From positions 1-29,231 of the forward strand of contig DATKZY010000015.1 of assembly GCA_035527715.1 (NCBI GenBank): DNA of 29,231 nt, given 5' to 3'. The notes under the pieces were generated by a model. That model was not told the origin of the DNA, did no database searches, and saw only the letters and a program-made list of their open reading frames with translations. The translations under genes were made by a program, and so were the position numbers. This stretch comes from DSUN01 sp035527715 (lineage in GTDB: Bacteria > Planctomycetota > PUPC01 > DSUN01). Shown piece after piece: positions 1 to 8,837 of the stretch (position 1 is its first letter; every line of letters begins with the position of its first letter).

Positions 1-71
1 GGACGACGACGAGCACGAGAAGACGGGAAAGGAGGTGGTTACCAGAACCGGGGGCCATGCTCGAGCCCGGC

Positions 72-2366
72 CTAGCGGACGCTCCCGCCCATCTCTTCCA
101 GGAGCTTCCGGGCGCCGGGGTGGTAGGGGTTGTTCTTGAGCGCGCCGAGGATGGCTTCGTTGAACTTGTTCAGGTAAGTGACAGCCGCCGCCCTCTGGGC
201 CTGGATGGCCTGGCGGGCGAGCGGGGCGTAGATGGCGGCAGTGCGGTAGTAGAACTCGGCGTTGAGGCCCGCGGCGGCGCCGTAGGGCTTCAGCCGTGCG
301 GCAATGCCCTTCGCGTAGGCATCCACCGCCTGCCTGTCCGAGCCGCCCTCCTGGAGCAGTTCGCCCTGGAGGAGGCGCGGGGCCGCATAGTCGGGCCAGG
401 CCTCGACCGCGCGTCGGAGGGCCTGGAACGCCTCCTTCGGTTGCTTGTCGTCCCTTGCCGCCAGCGCCTCGAGCAGGAGGGCGTCGAAGCACGTGGGGTC
501 GAGGCCCAGGGCGAGCGCGGTGGCGGCCGCCGCCTTGTCGGGGCTTCCGCCCTTGCGCGCCATCGAGCCCAGGGCGGCCACCTCGGCGGCGAGGAGCTGC
601 GCCGCGCCCTTCGACTTCAATGTGGCCGCCGACGGGAGCGCGCGGAGGCCATAGCCCGTGGTGTAGATGGCGTCGTCGAACTCGCCGCCCAGCTCGGTCG
701 CCTCCACGTTCACCGTCTCCTTCCCGTCGTCGTAGCGGGCGAAGGCGTGGTAGGGGGTGACGACGGGGCAAACGGGCAGCCCCAGCTCGGCGGCGACGGC
801 CACGTAGAGGCCCGTGAGGGTGAACACGCTACCCTTGCGGTCCTTCAGCACGCGGTGGATGGCGTGGCCCTCGGGGCTGTCGCCCGTCGGGTCCGCGCCG
901 TCGCGTGCGAAGCCCTCGGTCTGGAAGAAGGTCTCGTTGAGGGCGTAGAGGAGGTCGGGCGGCGACGCGTCGGGCTTCGCCTTCTTGCGGACCGCGTCGG
1001 CGAGACGCTTGACCTCGCGTCGCACGCCCGCCAGGTCGCACGCGGGGTCCACGACCCTGGCGAGGGCGGCCAGGCCCGCCACGAGGTCGGCGGCGGGCAG
1101 TTGCGAGGGGAACTGCCAGGTGGCCACCTTGCCCTTGTAGCTGGCGTAGAGCTTGGCCAGCGCCGCGGGCTCGGGCGCCACGGCGAAGGGCAGGTCGCGG
1201 GGGTAGCCGACGGGGAGCGAGCCCTCGGGCGACTCCAGGAGGTGGCGCGGCGACGCCTTCTTCGGCGGCACCTTGACCAGCCACTCGAAGGCGCGATGCC
1301 AGTCCCTCTGCGGCGGCGTGTGGCCCGTGCCCTCGGAAGCGTAGAACTCGATGGTCGCCCCGCAGCGGCGGGCCGCCTCGACCGAGCGCTTGACCGACTC
1401 GATCGAGATGGGGTCGGCGGTGCCGTGATGGACGTAGAAGGGGATGCCCTTGAGCTTCTCGAGCCGCTTGTCGAAGATCGTGCCGGCGGCGGAGAGCGAG
1501 ATGCCGCCGGCGAACAGCTCGGGCAGGGTCACCAGCCAGTGCCAGGTGCCGATGCCGCCGCCCGAGGCGCCGGTGCTGTAGATGCGCCTGGAGTCGAGGC
1601 GATAGGCCCGCGAGATGTAGCGCAGGAGCCGCAGCACCTCCAGCTTCTCGTTCGGCGCGGGCCAGAAGCTCGACCGCTGAATCGTCGTCGGGAACAGCAC
1701 GATGTAGCCGCGCGGCGGGAAGTAATTGGCGTACCAGGTCACCAGGTTATCGCCGTCGGACGGCATGCCGTGGAGGGCGAGGACGAGGGGCCAGGCCTTG
1801 GCCGGCGTGTAGTCGGGCGGCAGGGCGAGGTTGAACCAGCCGCGGTCGGCGCCCTTGCGCCAGGGCACGGGCAGGTGCTTGAGCAGGCCCTTGCGGCCCG
1901 CGGCCAGCTCGCGCATGCGCTCGAGGTCCTCGACGCGGCGGTCGAGGCGGGTCTTCTCCAGCTCCGCGAACGCCGCCTTGCGGCCCGCGTCGTCCTTCGC
2001 CGTGAAGTAGCGGGTCAGGCACTCCTCGGCCTTCTGGTCCTCGGCCTCGGACCATTGGCCGGGGGCTGCGGGCCGCTCGGCCTCGGGGCGTTCCGTGGGC
2101 GAGGTCTTCGACGGCGGGTGCGTGGGGCCGGGCTTCGCCCCGTCGAGCGCCTCGACCCGCTCGACGACCGAGCGGGGGAACTGGATGGTGCCGCCGCCGC
2201 GGGAGATGGTGATCGACGTCTCGTCCTCGGCGACGAGGCGGGCCGTGATCTTCGCCCCGCTCTTCAGGGTGACCACCACCTGCCCCCCGCCCTTCTCGGC
2301 GGCGAGGAGGCACGAGGCAGCCAGAACGGCGTAAGCGAATGCGAGGAGGGAGCGCAGCCGTGTCAC
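72..2366 (-). CDS. Exported PHB-depolymerase-like esterase with SirB1-like and TPR regions
   Basis: A protein of about 764 residues. The GTG at 2366 is chosen because GGAGG (2374-2378) lies 7 bases upstream; a TTG at 2372 would sit almost on that site. A hydrophobic N-terminus (VTRLRSLLAFAYAVLAAS) predicts export. Residues about 190-365 are an alpha/beta-hydrolase of the PHB-depolymerase/esterase type: oxyanion-side HGMPSDG, nucleophile Ser268 in STGASGGG, Asp318 in HHGTADP and His349 in GTGHTPP complete a triad. Residues about 440-590 resemble the SirB1/transglutaminase-like fold (LNETFFQTEGF, then LTGLYVAVAAELGLPV), but the catalytic Cys is not evident. The last ~150 residues look like TPR helices. 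It is divergent from the ABC-importer genes and probably acts outside the cytoplasm on an ester substrate that cannot be named. The hydrolase call is firm; the middle domain is less so. Confidence 0.82.
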   Translation of the reverse strand: MTRLRSLLAFAYAVLAASCLLAAEKGGGQVVVTLKSGAKITARLVAEDETSITISRGGGTIQFPRSVVERVEALDGAKPGPTHPPSKTSPTERPEAERPAAPGQWSEAEDQKAEECLTRYFTAKDDAGRKAAFAELEKTRLDRRVEDLERMRELAAGRKGLLKHLPVPWRKGADRGWFNLALPPDYTPAKAWPLVLALHGMPSDGDNLVTWYANYFPPRGYIVLFPTTIQRSSFWPAPNEKLEVLRLLRYISRAYRLDSRRIYSTGASGGGIGTWHWLVTLPELFAGGISLSAAGTIFDKRLEKLKGIPFYVHHGTADPISIESVKRSVEAARRCGATIEFYASEGTGHTPPQRDWHRAFEWLVKVPPKKASPRHLLESPEGSLPVGYPRDLPFAVAPEPAALAKLYASYKGKVATWQFPSQLPAADLVAGLAALARVVDPACDLAGVRREVKRLADAVRKKAKPDASPPDLLYALNETFFQTEGFARDGADPTGDSPEGHAIHRVLKDRKGSVFTLTGLYVAVAAELGLPVCPVVTPYHAFARYDDGKETVNVEATELGGEFDDAIYTTGYGLRALPSAATLKSKGAAQLLAAEVAALGSMARKGGSPDKAAAATALALGLDPTCFDALLLEALAARDDKQPKEAFQALRRAVEAWPDYAAPRLLQGELLQEGGSDRQAVDAYAKGIAARLKPYGAAAGLNAEFYYRTAAIYAPLARQAIQAQRAAAVTYLNKFNEAILGALKNNPYHPGARKLLEEMGGSVR

Positions 2367-2395
2367 GGACAAGCCTCCACTGTCGGCTTCGCCGC

Positions 2396-2401
2396 ATTAT
2401 A
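2396..2401 (-). promoter_or_regulatory. Likely -10 element for the esterase gene
   Basis: The minus strand reads TATAAT, a perfect sigma70 -10 box, 29 bases upstream of the GTG start. No good -35 hexamer is visible at 16-18 bases; the best is TCGATT at 16. This leaves room for a short leader carrying the GGAGG ribosome site. Confidence 0.45.
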
Positions 2402-2413
2402 CCACATCGCGGC

Positions 2414-2442
2414 TTGCAATCGAGGCGGCAGGCCGGTAGATT
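2414..2442 (+). promoter_or_regulatory. Likely sigma70 promoter of the peptide ABC importer operon
   Basis: TTGCAA (2414-2419), a 17-base spacer and TAGATT (2437-2442) lie 27 bases before the binding-protein start. TTGCA followed by one base recurs as the best -35 candidate before three other genes in this window. The divergent -10 for the esterase lies only 12 bases away, so the two promoters are back to back. Confidence 0.5.
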
Positions 2443-2469
2443 GCGTCATCGTTCTTGTGAGGTCGAGAG

Positions 2470-4491
2470 ATGAAGCGCACGCTGGTCATCCTGGGCTGCT
2501 TCCTGGCCGTATCGCTCGGGCTCTTCGTGGTCGTGGGGTTGCTCGCGCGCGCCACATGGGCGCTGTCCGGCGCGGGCACCACGCCGCTGGAGTCGGTCCA
2601 GGGCCTCGCGGTGCCCGAGCGGAACCCCTCGGAGCCGAAGGCGGTGCACTCGGTGGCGGAATGGGCGGGCGAGCGCGGGCGCGGCTTCCAGGAGGCCCCG
2701 ATGCTGGCCGAACGGGTCAAGGCCGGCGCGCTCCCGCCGGTGGCCGAGCGGCTGCCCGAGGACCCGCTGGTCATCGTGCCGCCCGAGCAGCGCGGCCCCT
2801 ACGGCGGCACCTGGGCGCGCTTCGCCACCGACACCAACGACACGGGGGTCTACGAGGCCCGCATCGCCTACGAGGGGCTCGTGCGCTGGGACGCAATGGG
2901 CAGGAGAATCCTGCCGAACCTGGCGACGCGCTGGGAGGTCGCCGACGGCGGCCGCGCCTACACCTTCTGGCTCCGACGCGGCGTGCGCTGGTCGGACGGC
3001 GCGCCCTTCTCCGCCGACGATCTTCTGTTCTGGTTCAACGATGTGCTTCAGAATCCAGAGCTGACTCCTGTGGCGCCGATCGACTTCCGCCGCGGCGGCG
3101 AGCTGGCGAAGCTCGAGAAGCTCGACGGCCACACGGTCCGCTTCCGCTTCAAGGAGCCGCACGGCCTCTTCCTCCAGCAGATGGCCTCGGGCCTCAGCTA
3201 CACCCTCCTCGGCTATCCCGCCCACTACCTCAGGCAATTCCACCCCCGCTACGTGCCGAAGGAAGAGCTGGAGGCCAAGGCGAAGGCCATGGGCTTCCAC
3301 TTCTGGTACCAGCTCTTCGGCGAGCGGCGCGGCTGGCGCAACCCCCAGTGCCCCCGCCTCTGGGCCTGGCTCATCCAGGACCCCGCCGCACTCCCCGTCG
3401 TCTTCCAGCGCAACCCCTACTACTGGAAGGTGGACCCCGACGGCCGCCAGCTCCCCTACCTCGACCGCGTGACCTTCGGCATCTTCGACGTCGAGACCAT
3501 CAACCTCAAGGCCATCAACGGCGAGATGGGCATGCAGAGCCGCCACATGGACTTCGCCAACTACCCCCTCTTCATGGAAAACCGCAAGAGGGGCGGCTAC
3601 CGCGTCCTCCACTGGGTCAACGCCGGCGGCAGCGTCATGCAACTCGCGCTCAACCTGAACCAGAAGACCGACCCCGTGCTTCGGGAACTCTTCGGCGACC
3701 CGCGCTTCCGCATCGCGCTGTCCCACGCGATCGACCGCGATGCCATCAACGAGGTCTGCTACTTCGGCATCGGCAAGCCGCGCCAGCTCTGCCCGCCCGC
3801 CGCCTCGCCCTACTACTCGCCCGAGTACGAGCGCGCCCACATCGAGCACGACCCCGCCCGCGCCAGCGCGCTGCTCGACGCGATGGGCCTCTCGGCGCGC
3901 GACGCCGACGGCGTGCGCCTCCGCCCCGACGGGGCGCCCCTCTCGATCTTCATCGAGACCACCTCGATGACCGGCAACGCGAAGATGCTCGAGATGGTGG
4001 CCCGCGACTGGACGGCGGTCGGCGTGAAGACCGAGCTGAAGATCACCGCCCGCCAGCTCTACTACACCCGCAAGGCCGCCCTCCTCCACCACGTGGGCGT
4101 GTGGTGGCCCGCCGACGAGCTGGTGCCGCTGATTGACCCCCGCTGGTTCCTGCCGTTCTCGACCGAATCCGTCCACGCCATCGGCTACGCCCGCTGGTTC
4201 ACGTCCGGCGGCAAGGCGGGCGTCGAGCCGGCGGGCGACCTGCGCCGCTGCATCGACCTCTACCGCGCCATCCAGCAGACGCCCGACGAGGCGGAGCATC
4301 GCCGCCTCTTCGCCGAGATCATCGAGCTGAACCGCAAGAACCTCTGGGTCATCGGCACCATCGGCGAGGTGCCCTCGCTCGTCCTCGCCCAGGACCGCTT
4401 TCGCAATGTCCCCGAGATCGCCGTCTACGGCTGGATCTTCCGTTCGCCAGGCAACACGGCGCCCGAATGCTACGCGATGGAGGGGCGCTGA
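2470..4491 (+). CDS. ABC importer substrate-binding protein, peptide family 5
   Basis: This 673-residue protein is an extracytoplasmic solute receptor of the DppA/OppA type (SBP_bac_5 family), which captures peptides or other small ligands for the permease encoded next. Residues 1-30 form a long hydrophobic stretch after MKRT, a signal peptide or membrane anchor; no clean lipobox is seen. Family features follow: YGGTW near residue 111, the YEGLVRWD and LATRWEVADGG blocks, RGVRWSDGAPFSADD, and FRIALSHAIDRDAI in the second lobe. It is longer than typical DppA (about 535 residues), with an extended N-terminal linker. The ligand cannot be inferred. It is first in an operon and ends 2 bases before the permease start. 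Confidence 0.9.
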   Translation: MKRTLVILGCFLAVSLGLFVVVGLLARATWALSGAGTTPLESVQGLAVPERNPSEPKAVHSVAEWAGERGRGFQEAPMLAERVKAGALPPVAERLPEDPLVIVPPEQRGPYGGTWARFATDTNDTGVYEARIAYEGLVRWDAMGRRILPNLATRWEVADGGRAYTFWLRRGVRWSDGAPFSADDLLFWFNDVLQNPELTPVAPIDFRRGGELAKLEKLDGHTVRFRFKEPHGLFLQQMASGLSYTLLGYPAHYLRQFHPRYVPKEELEAKAKAMGFHFWYQLFGERRGWRNPQCPRLWAWLIQDPAALPVVFQRNPYYWKVDPDGRQLPYLDRVTFGIFDVETINLKAINGEMGMQSRHMDFANYPLFMENRKRGGYRVLHWVNAGGSVMQLALNLNQKTDPVLRELFGDPRFRIALSHAIDRDAINEVCYFGIGKPRQLCPPAASPYYSPEYERAHIEHDPARASALLDAMGLSARDADGVRLRPDGAPLSIFIETTSMTGNAKMLEMVARDWTAVGVKTELKITARQLYYTRKAALLHHVGVWWPADELVPLIDPRWFLPFSTESVHAIGYARWFTSGGKAGVEPAGDLRRCIDLYRAIQQTPDEAEHRRLFAEIIELNRKNLWVIGTIGEVPSLVLAQDRFRNVPEIAVYGWIFRSPGNTAPECYAMEGR

Positions 4492-4493
4492 AT

Positions 4494-5492
4494 ATGCTCG
4501 CCTTGATTCTCCGCCGCGTGCTCTGGATCGTTCCGACGCTTCTCGCGATCTCGATCATCACGTTCGCGATCATCCAGCTCCCGCCCGGCGACTACCTGAC
4601 CAGCTACATCGCGGCGCTCCAGGAGACGGGCGAGACGGTGGACGAGGCGCAGGTGGCGGCGCTCCGCAAGCAGTACTCGCTCGACCAGCCGGCCTACGTG
4701 CAGTACTTCAGGTGGATGGAGGGCATGATCCTCCGCGGCGACCTGGGCATGTCGTTCGAGGAGAGCCGCCCGGTCGCCACCCTCATCGGCGAGCGGCTGC
4801 TGCTCACCGTGGTCATCTCGATCGTCACGCTGCTTTTCACCTGGGCGATCGCCATCCCCATCGGCATCTACTCGGCCGTCCGGCAGTACTCGGTGGCCGA
4901 CTATGCCTTCACGTTCCTCGGCTTCATCGGGCTGGCGACGCCGGGCTTCCTGCTCGCGCTCATCTTCATGTACGTCGGCTACAGCGTCTTCGGCGTGAGC
5001 GCCGGCGGGCTGTTCTCGCCCGAGTTCCAGGGCGCCGCCTGGTCGCTCGCCCGGGTGTGGGACCTGTTGAAGCACCTGTGGATCCCCGTCCTCATCGTGG
5101 GCATGGAGGGCACGGCCGGCCTGATCCGCATCATGCGCGGCAACCTGCTCGACGAGCTTCGGAAGCAATACGTGCTCACGGCGCGGGCGAAGGGCGTCGG
5201 CCGCCTGAAGCTCCTCCTCAAGTACCCGGTCCGCGTGGCCATCAACCCGATCGTGAGCACCATTGGCTGGCTGCTCCCCGCCATCGTGTCGGGGGCCACG
5301 ATCACCGCCGTCGTCCTCGGCCTGCCCACGACCGGGCCGCGGCTCCTCCAGGCGCTGATGAATCAGGACATGTTTCTCGCCGGCTCGATGGTGATGATGC
5401 TGAGCTTTCTCACGGTGGTCGGGACGCTGATCTCCGACCTCTTGTTGCTGTGGCTCGACCCGCGCATTCGCTACGAGAAGCGGAGCGAGTGA
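4494..5492 (+). CDS. dppB: ABC importer permease, DppB/OppB type
   Basis: A 332-residue inner-membrane permease with six predicted membrane segments, starting with MLALILRRVLWIVPTLLAIS. The cytoplasmic coupling (EAA) loop is visible as YVLTARAKGVGRLKLLLKYP. The start at 4494 is preferred over an in-frame ATG at 4467 because GGAGGGG lies about 8-10 bases upstream and the protein then begins with the standard amphipathic first helix. It is separated from the binding-protein stop by two bases and abuts the next permease gene, so translation is probably coupled. With DppC it forms the transmembrane channel. Confidence 0.93.
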   Translation: MLALILRRVLWIVPTLLAISIITFAIIQLPPGDYLTSYIAALQETGETVDEAQVAALRKQYSLDQPAYVQYFRWMEGMILRGDLGMSFEESRPVATLIGERLLLTVVISIVTLLFTWAIAIPIGIYSAVRQYSVADYAFTFLGFIGLATPGFLLALIFMYVGYSVFGVSAGGLFSPEFQGAAWSLARVWDLLKHLWIPVLIVGMEGTAGLIRIMRGNLLDELRKQYVLTARAKGVGRLKLLLKYPVRVAINPIVSTIGWLLPAIVSGATITAVVLGLPTTGPRLLQALMNQDMFLAGSMVMMLSFLTVVGTLISDLLLLWLDPRIRYEKRSE

Positions 5493-6647
5493 ATGGCCTT
5501 CGAAGTCGAAGAACATCTCGCAGACGTCCCTGAGGGGCCTTCGGCAGGCGAGGTCGCAGTCGGCGAGCAGGTTTCCACGGCCTCGCAGTGGAAGCTGATG
5601 TGGTGGAAGTTCCGCAAGCACAAGCTCGCGGTCGTCGCGGCGCTGATCATCCTCAACCTCTACTTCGTCGCCGCCTTCTGCGAGTTCCTGGCGCCCTACA
5701 CGCTCGAGCACCAGGATGTGCCGAACGCCTACGCGCCGCCGCAGCGCGTGCGCTTCTTCGGCGACGACGGCTTCCACCTGCGCCCCTTCGTCTACGGCCT
5801 GGCGTGCAAGCGCCACCCGGAGACGCTGCGGAAGCTCTACGTGGAGGACCGCACGCAGCAGCACCCGATTCGCTTCTTCGTCCGCGGCCCGAAATACCGC
5901 TTCTGGGGGCTGTTCGAGACCGATATTCACCTCTTCGGCGTCGAGGGCGGCGGCACGCTGTACCTGCTCGGCACCGATTCGCTGGGGCGCGACCTGTTCT
6001 CCCGCATCCTCTACGGCTCGCGCATCTCGCTCACCATCGGGCTGATCGGCGTGGCGATGAGTTTTGTATTGGGGCTGACAATCGGCGGCGTGTCGGGCTA
6101 TTTCGGAGGGTGGGTGGACAACACGATTCAGCGCGTCATCGAGGTCCTGCGCTCGTTCCCCTCGATTCCGCTCTGGATGGCGCTCTCGGCCGCGCTGCCC
6201 GCCCACTGGTCGCCGCTCAAGGTCTACCTCGGCATCACCATCGTCCTGTCGTTCCTCGGCTGGACGGGGCTCGCCCGCCAGGTGCGGGGGAAGATTCTGT
6301 CGCTCCGCGAGGAGGATTTCGCCACGGCGGCCCGCCTGTGCGGCGCGAGCCAGTGGCGGGTGCTATGGCGGCACCTGCTGCCGTCGTTTATGAGCCACAT
6401 CATCGTCAGCCTCACCCTCGCGGTGCCCGGGATGATCCTGGGCGAGACGGCGCTGAGCTTTCTCGGCCTCGGTCTGCGTCCGCCCATCACCAGTTGGGGC
6501 GTGCTGCTGAAGGAAGCGCAAAACGTCCAGGCGGTCGCTCTCCACCCCTGGCTTCTCACTCCCGTGGCCTTCGTGATCGTGACGGTTCTGGCCTTCAACT
6601 TCGTCGGCGACGGCCTCCGCGACGCCGCCGACCCGTACGCGAGGTAG
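5493..6647 (+). CDS. dppC: ABC importer permease, DppC/OppC type, with large periplasmic insert
   Basis: A 384-residue partner permease beginning directly after the dppB stop codon. The first membrane helix is around residues 50-70 (AVVAALIILNLYFVAAF). Residues about 75-150 are a long soluble insertion (through FFGDDGFHLRPF and RFFVRGPKYRFWG) before the conserved GTDSLGRDLFSRILYGSR motif; this makes it longer than the ~300-residue E. coli DppC. The EAA loop is EEDFATAARLCGASQWRVL. The TAG stop overlaps the outermost bases of the first GxxExxY cassette, so the element landed exactly at the end of the gene without truncating it. Confidence 0.92.
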   Translation: MAFEVEEHLADVPEGPSAGEVAVGEQVSTASQWKLMWWKFRKHKLAVVAALIILNLYFVAAFCEFLAPYTLEHQDVPNAYAPPQRVRFFGDDGFHLRPFVYGLACKRHPETLRKLYVEDRTQQHPIRFFVRGPKYRFWGLFETDIHLFGVEGGGTLYLLGTDSLGRDLFSRILYGSRISLTIGLIGVAMSFVLGLTIGGVSGYFGGWVDNTIQRVIEVLRSFPSIPLWMALSAALPAHWSPLKVYLGITIVLSFLGWTGLARQVRGKILSLREEDFATAARLCGASQWRVLWRHLLPSFMSHIIVSLTLAVPGMILGETALSFLGLGLRPPITSWGVLLKEAQNVQAVALHPWLLTPVAFVIVTVLAFNFVGDGLRDAADPYAR

Positions 6648-6651
6648 AATC

Positions 6652-6683
6652 TCACCACGGAGACACGGAGAGCACGGAGAAGA
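6652..6683 (+). repeat. Left inverted repeat of GxxExxY cassette 1
   Basis: This begins TCACCACGGAGACACGGAG and is a near-perfect reverse complement of 7116-7148, with about two mismatches in 32 bases. Internally it is built from repeats of CACGGAG. The similarity to the other cassette ends extends a few bases outward as AGAATC (6646-6651), which includes part of the dppC stop codon. Confidence 0.85.
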
Positions 6684-6698
6684 GACAGGAGCCTGTGA

Positions 6699-7089
6699 AT
6701 GGGTAAGAAAGAGGAATTGTACGAGGTCGGCTTGACGGAGGAGATCATCGGGGCCATGATCGAGGTGCACAAGCTCTTGGGCCCTGGGCTGCTCGAATCG
6801 GCCTATGAGACGTGCGTGTGTCGCGAACTCGAGATCCGCCAGATCCCCTGCGATGTCCAGAAGCCGCTGCCGTTGGAGTACAAGGGGGGTAAAGCTGGAT
6901 TGCGGCTATCGACTCGACCTCCTTGTGGCTGGCCGAGTGATTGTCGAGATCAAGGCCGTGGAGGAGTTGGTGCCCATCCACGAGGCCCAGTTGCTCACCT
7001 ACATGCGGCTGGCTCGCGTGCGGGTCGGCTTGCTCGTCAACTTCAACGTGCCCGTGCTCAAGGACGGCATCCGGCGGCTTGTGCTTTGA
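6699..7089 (+). pseudogene. GxxExxY family PD-(D/E)XK nuclease-like gene, frameshifted
   Basis: Translation from ATG 6699 (AGGAG 7 bases upstream) gives the family N-terminus with GLLESAY, the GxxExxY signature. At a run of six Gs (6884-6889) the frame is lost. Removing one G joins it to the second frame, which reads VKLDCGYRLDLLV, VEIKAV and LKDGIRRLVL and gives 129 residues, exactly the length of the intact copy at 8233. The putative active-site residues (Glu of GLLE, Asp of YRLD, Glu-x-Lys of EIK) are all kept, so the break is recent, an assembly error, or a slippery site. The family is known as small PD-(D/E)XK-fold proteins of unknown role (PDDEXK_3 / GxxExxY). Confidence 0.85.
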
Positions 7090-7115
7090 ACCCAATTGCC
7101 CTCTTGTCTGGTTCC

Positions 7116-7148
7116 TTCTTCTCCGTGTCCTCCGTGTCTCCGTGGTGA
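7116..7148 (+). repeat. Right inverted repeat of GxxExxY cassette 1
   Basis: Ends CCGTGTCTCCGTGGTGA and is the inverted partner of 6652-6683. It lies 15 bases before the dppD start, so its terminal GGTGA and the following AAGG are the only candidate ribosome-binding bases for that gene. Confidence 0.85.
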
Positions 7149-7163
7149 ACAAGGCTTGGGAAT

Positions 7164-8231
<1,068 letters not shown>

Positions 8232-8232
8232 G

Positions 8233-8622
8233 ATGGAGAGAACACAAGACTACCCGGAACGCGATCTGACGGAGAAGATCATCGGGGCGATGATCGAGGT
8301 ACACAAGCACATCGGACCTGGGCTCCTGGAATCAGCCTACGAGGTCTGCACCTGTCACGAGTTGCACCTTCGAGGCGTTGCGTTCGAGGCCCAGAAGCCG
8401 CTTCCGGTGGTCTACAAGAACACACGACTGGAGTGCGGATACCGCGCGGATCTGCTTGTGGACGGCCGCGTTCTCGTGGAGATGAAGGCCGTGGATTCGC
8501 TCGCCCCAATCCACGAGGCCCAGTTGCTGACCTACCTGCGCCTGTCGGGCGTGAGAGTGGGGCTTCTTGTCAACTTCAACGTCACCGTGCTCAAGGATGG
8601 GATCCGGCGTTTGGTTCTCTGA
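8233..8622 (+). CDS. GxxExxY family PD-(D/E)XK nuclease-like protein, intact copy
   Basis: A 129-residue protein starting at ATG 8233, one base after the dppD stop, with GAGAAGGGA upstream as ribosome site. The signature is G30-LL-E33-SA-Y36. The residues expected for a PD-(D/E)XK nuclease site are Glu33, Asp73 (GYRADLLV) and Glu83-Met-Lys85, followed by HEAQLLTYLR with Gln97 and Tyr101. The family is widespread in environmental bacteria, often in many copies; no activity is established here. Being enclosed by inverted repeats suggests it is the cargo or driver of a small selfish element. A DNA-cutting, homing-like role is only inference. Confidence 0.88.
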   Translation: MERTQDYPERDLTEKIIGAMIEVHKHIGPGLLESAYEVCTCHELHLRGVAFEAQKPLPVVYKNTRLECGYRADLLVDGRVLVEMKAVDSLAPIHEAQLLTYLRLSGVRVGLLVNFNVTVLKDGIRRLVL

Positions 8623-8646
8623 CCCAAATGCCCCTCTGTGCTTCTC

Positions 8647-8679
8647 TCTTCTCTGTGCCCTCTGTGCCCTCTGTGGTGG
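8647..8679 (+). repeat. Right inverted repeat of GxxExxY cassette 2
   Basis: Ends GTGCCCTCTGTGGTGG, the inverted partner of 8176-8208. It is immediately followed by CTCTTATGGCTTCTCTT, whose last 15 bases recur at the true dppF start 151 bases further on. Confidence 0.82.
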
Positions 8680-8686
8680 ACCTCTT

Positions 8687-8719
8687 ATGGCTTCTCTTCT
8701 ACTGTTGACCGCCCACGAC
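8687..8719 (+). pseudogene. Duplicated fragment of the dppF 5' end
   Basis: ATGGCTTCTCTT here is identical to the first 12 bases of dppF at 8838, and the following CTACTG and GCCCACGAC align with CTACTG and GTCCGCGAC of dppF, with gaps. The encoded MASLLLLTAHD is a decayed version of MASLPPPLLAVRD. It then runs directly into the tail of a third GxxExxY gene. This is a short duplication scar; an alternative reading is that part of it derives from the LLTY region of the GxxExxY gene. Confidence 0.5.
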
Positions 8720-8772
8720 GTGAACGTCAACGTCCCGATCCTCAAGGAGGGCATCAACCGCTCGTCTCCTGA
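8720..8772 (+). pseudogene. Remnant 3' end of a third GxxExxY gene
   Basis: The bases encode VNVNVPILKEGINR, matching VNFNVPVLKDGIRR and VNFNVTVLKDGIRR at the C-termini of the other two copies. A one-base deletion near 8761 puts the expected TGA (8770-8772) out of frame. The downstream tail (GAACCCCAATGTCCCTCTTC) and right repeat (8798-8830) match the other cassettes, so this is the right end of a third cassette that has lost its left part. Confidence 0.75.
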
Positions 8773-8797
8773 ACCCCAATGTCCCTCTTCTCAGTGT

Positions 8798-8830
8798 CTT
8801 CCTCTGTGTCCTCTGTGCCCTCTGTGGTGA
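8798..8830 (+). repeat. Right inverted repeat of the truncated third cassette
   Basis: Ends GCCCTCTGTGGTGA and is followed by GATTCTT and the dppF ATG. Read on the minus strand its outer flank, AGAATCTCACCAC, matches the outer flank of the cassette 1 left repeat exactly over 13 bases, which shows the true element end extends past the 33-bp core. Confidence 0.82.
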
Positions 8831-8837
8831 GATTCTT

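Larger units (their letters stand above)
6652..7148 (+). mobile_element. GxxExxY cassette 1, putative non-autonomous element
   Basis: About 500 bp bounded by near-identical inverted repeats and holding one GxxExxY gene. It lies between the permease and ATPase genes of a single operon and is in the same orientation as the operon. No transposase and no obvious target-site duplication are visible. The existence of the inverted repeats and the paired second copy (8176-8679) is seen directly; mobility is inferred. Confidence 0.5.

Noticed and set aside
1..40. Possible cassette left-repeat remnant at the window edge
   Set aside because: GAGAAGACGGGAAA matches the bases after the cassette 2 left repeat over 14 bases, but the repeat core is absent and no GxxExxY sequence follows.
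57..4136. Very long plus-strand open frame of over 1300 codons across the esterase gene and into the binding-protein gene
   Set aside because: It is antisense to the esterase and then out of frame with the binding protein; its composition is Arg/Gly/Ala-rich shadow sequence without any domain.
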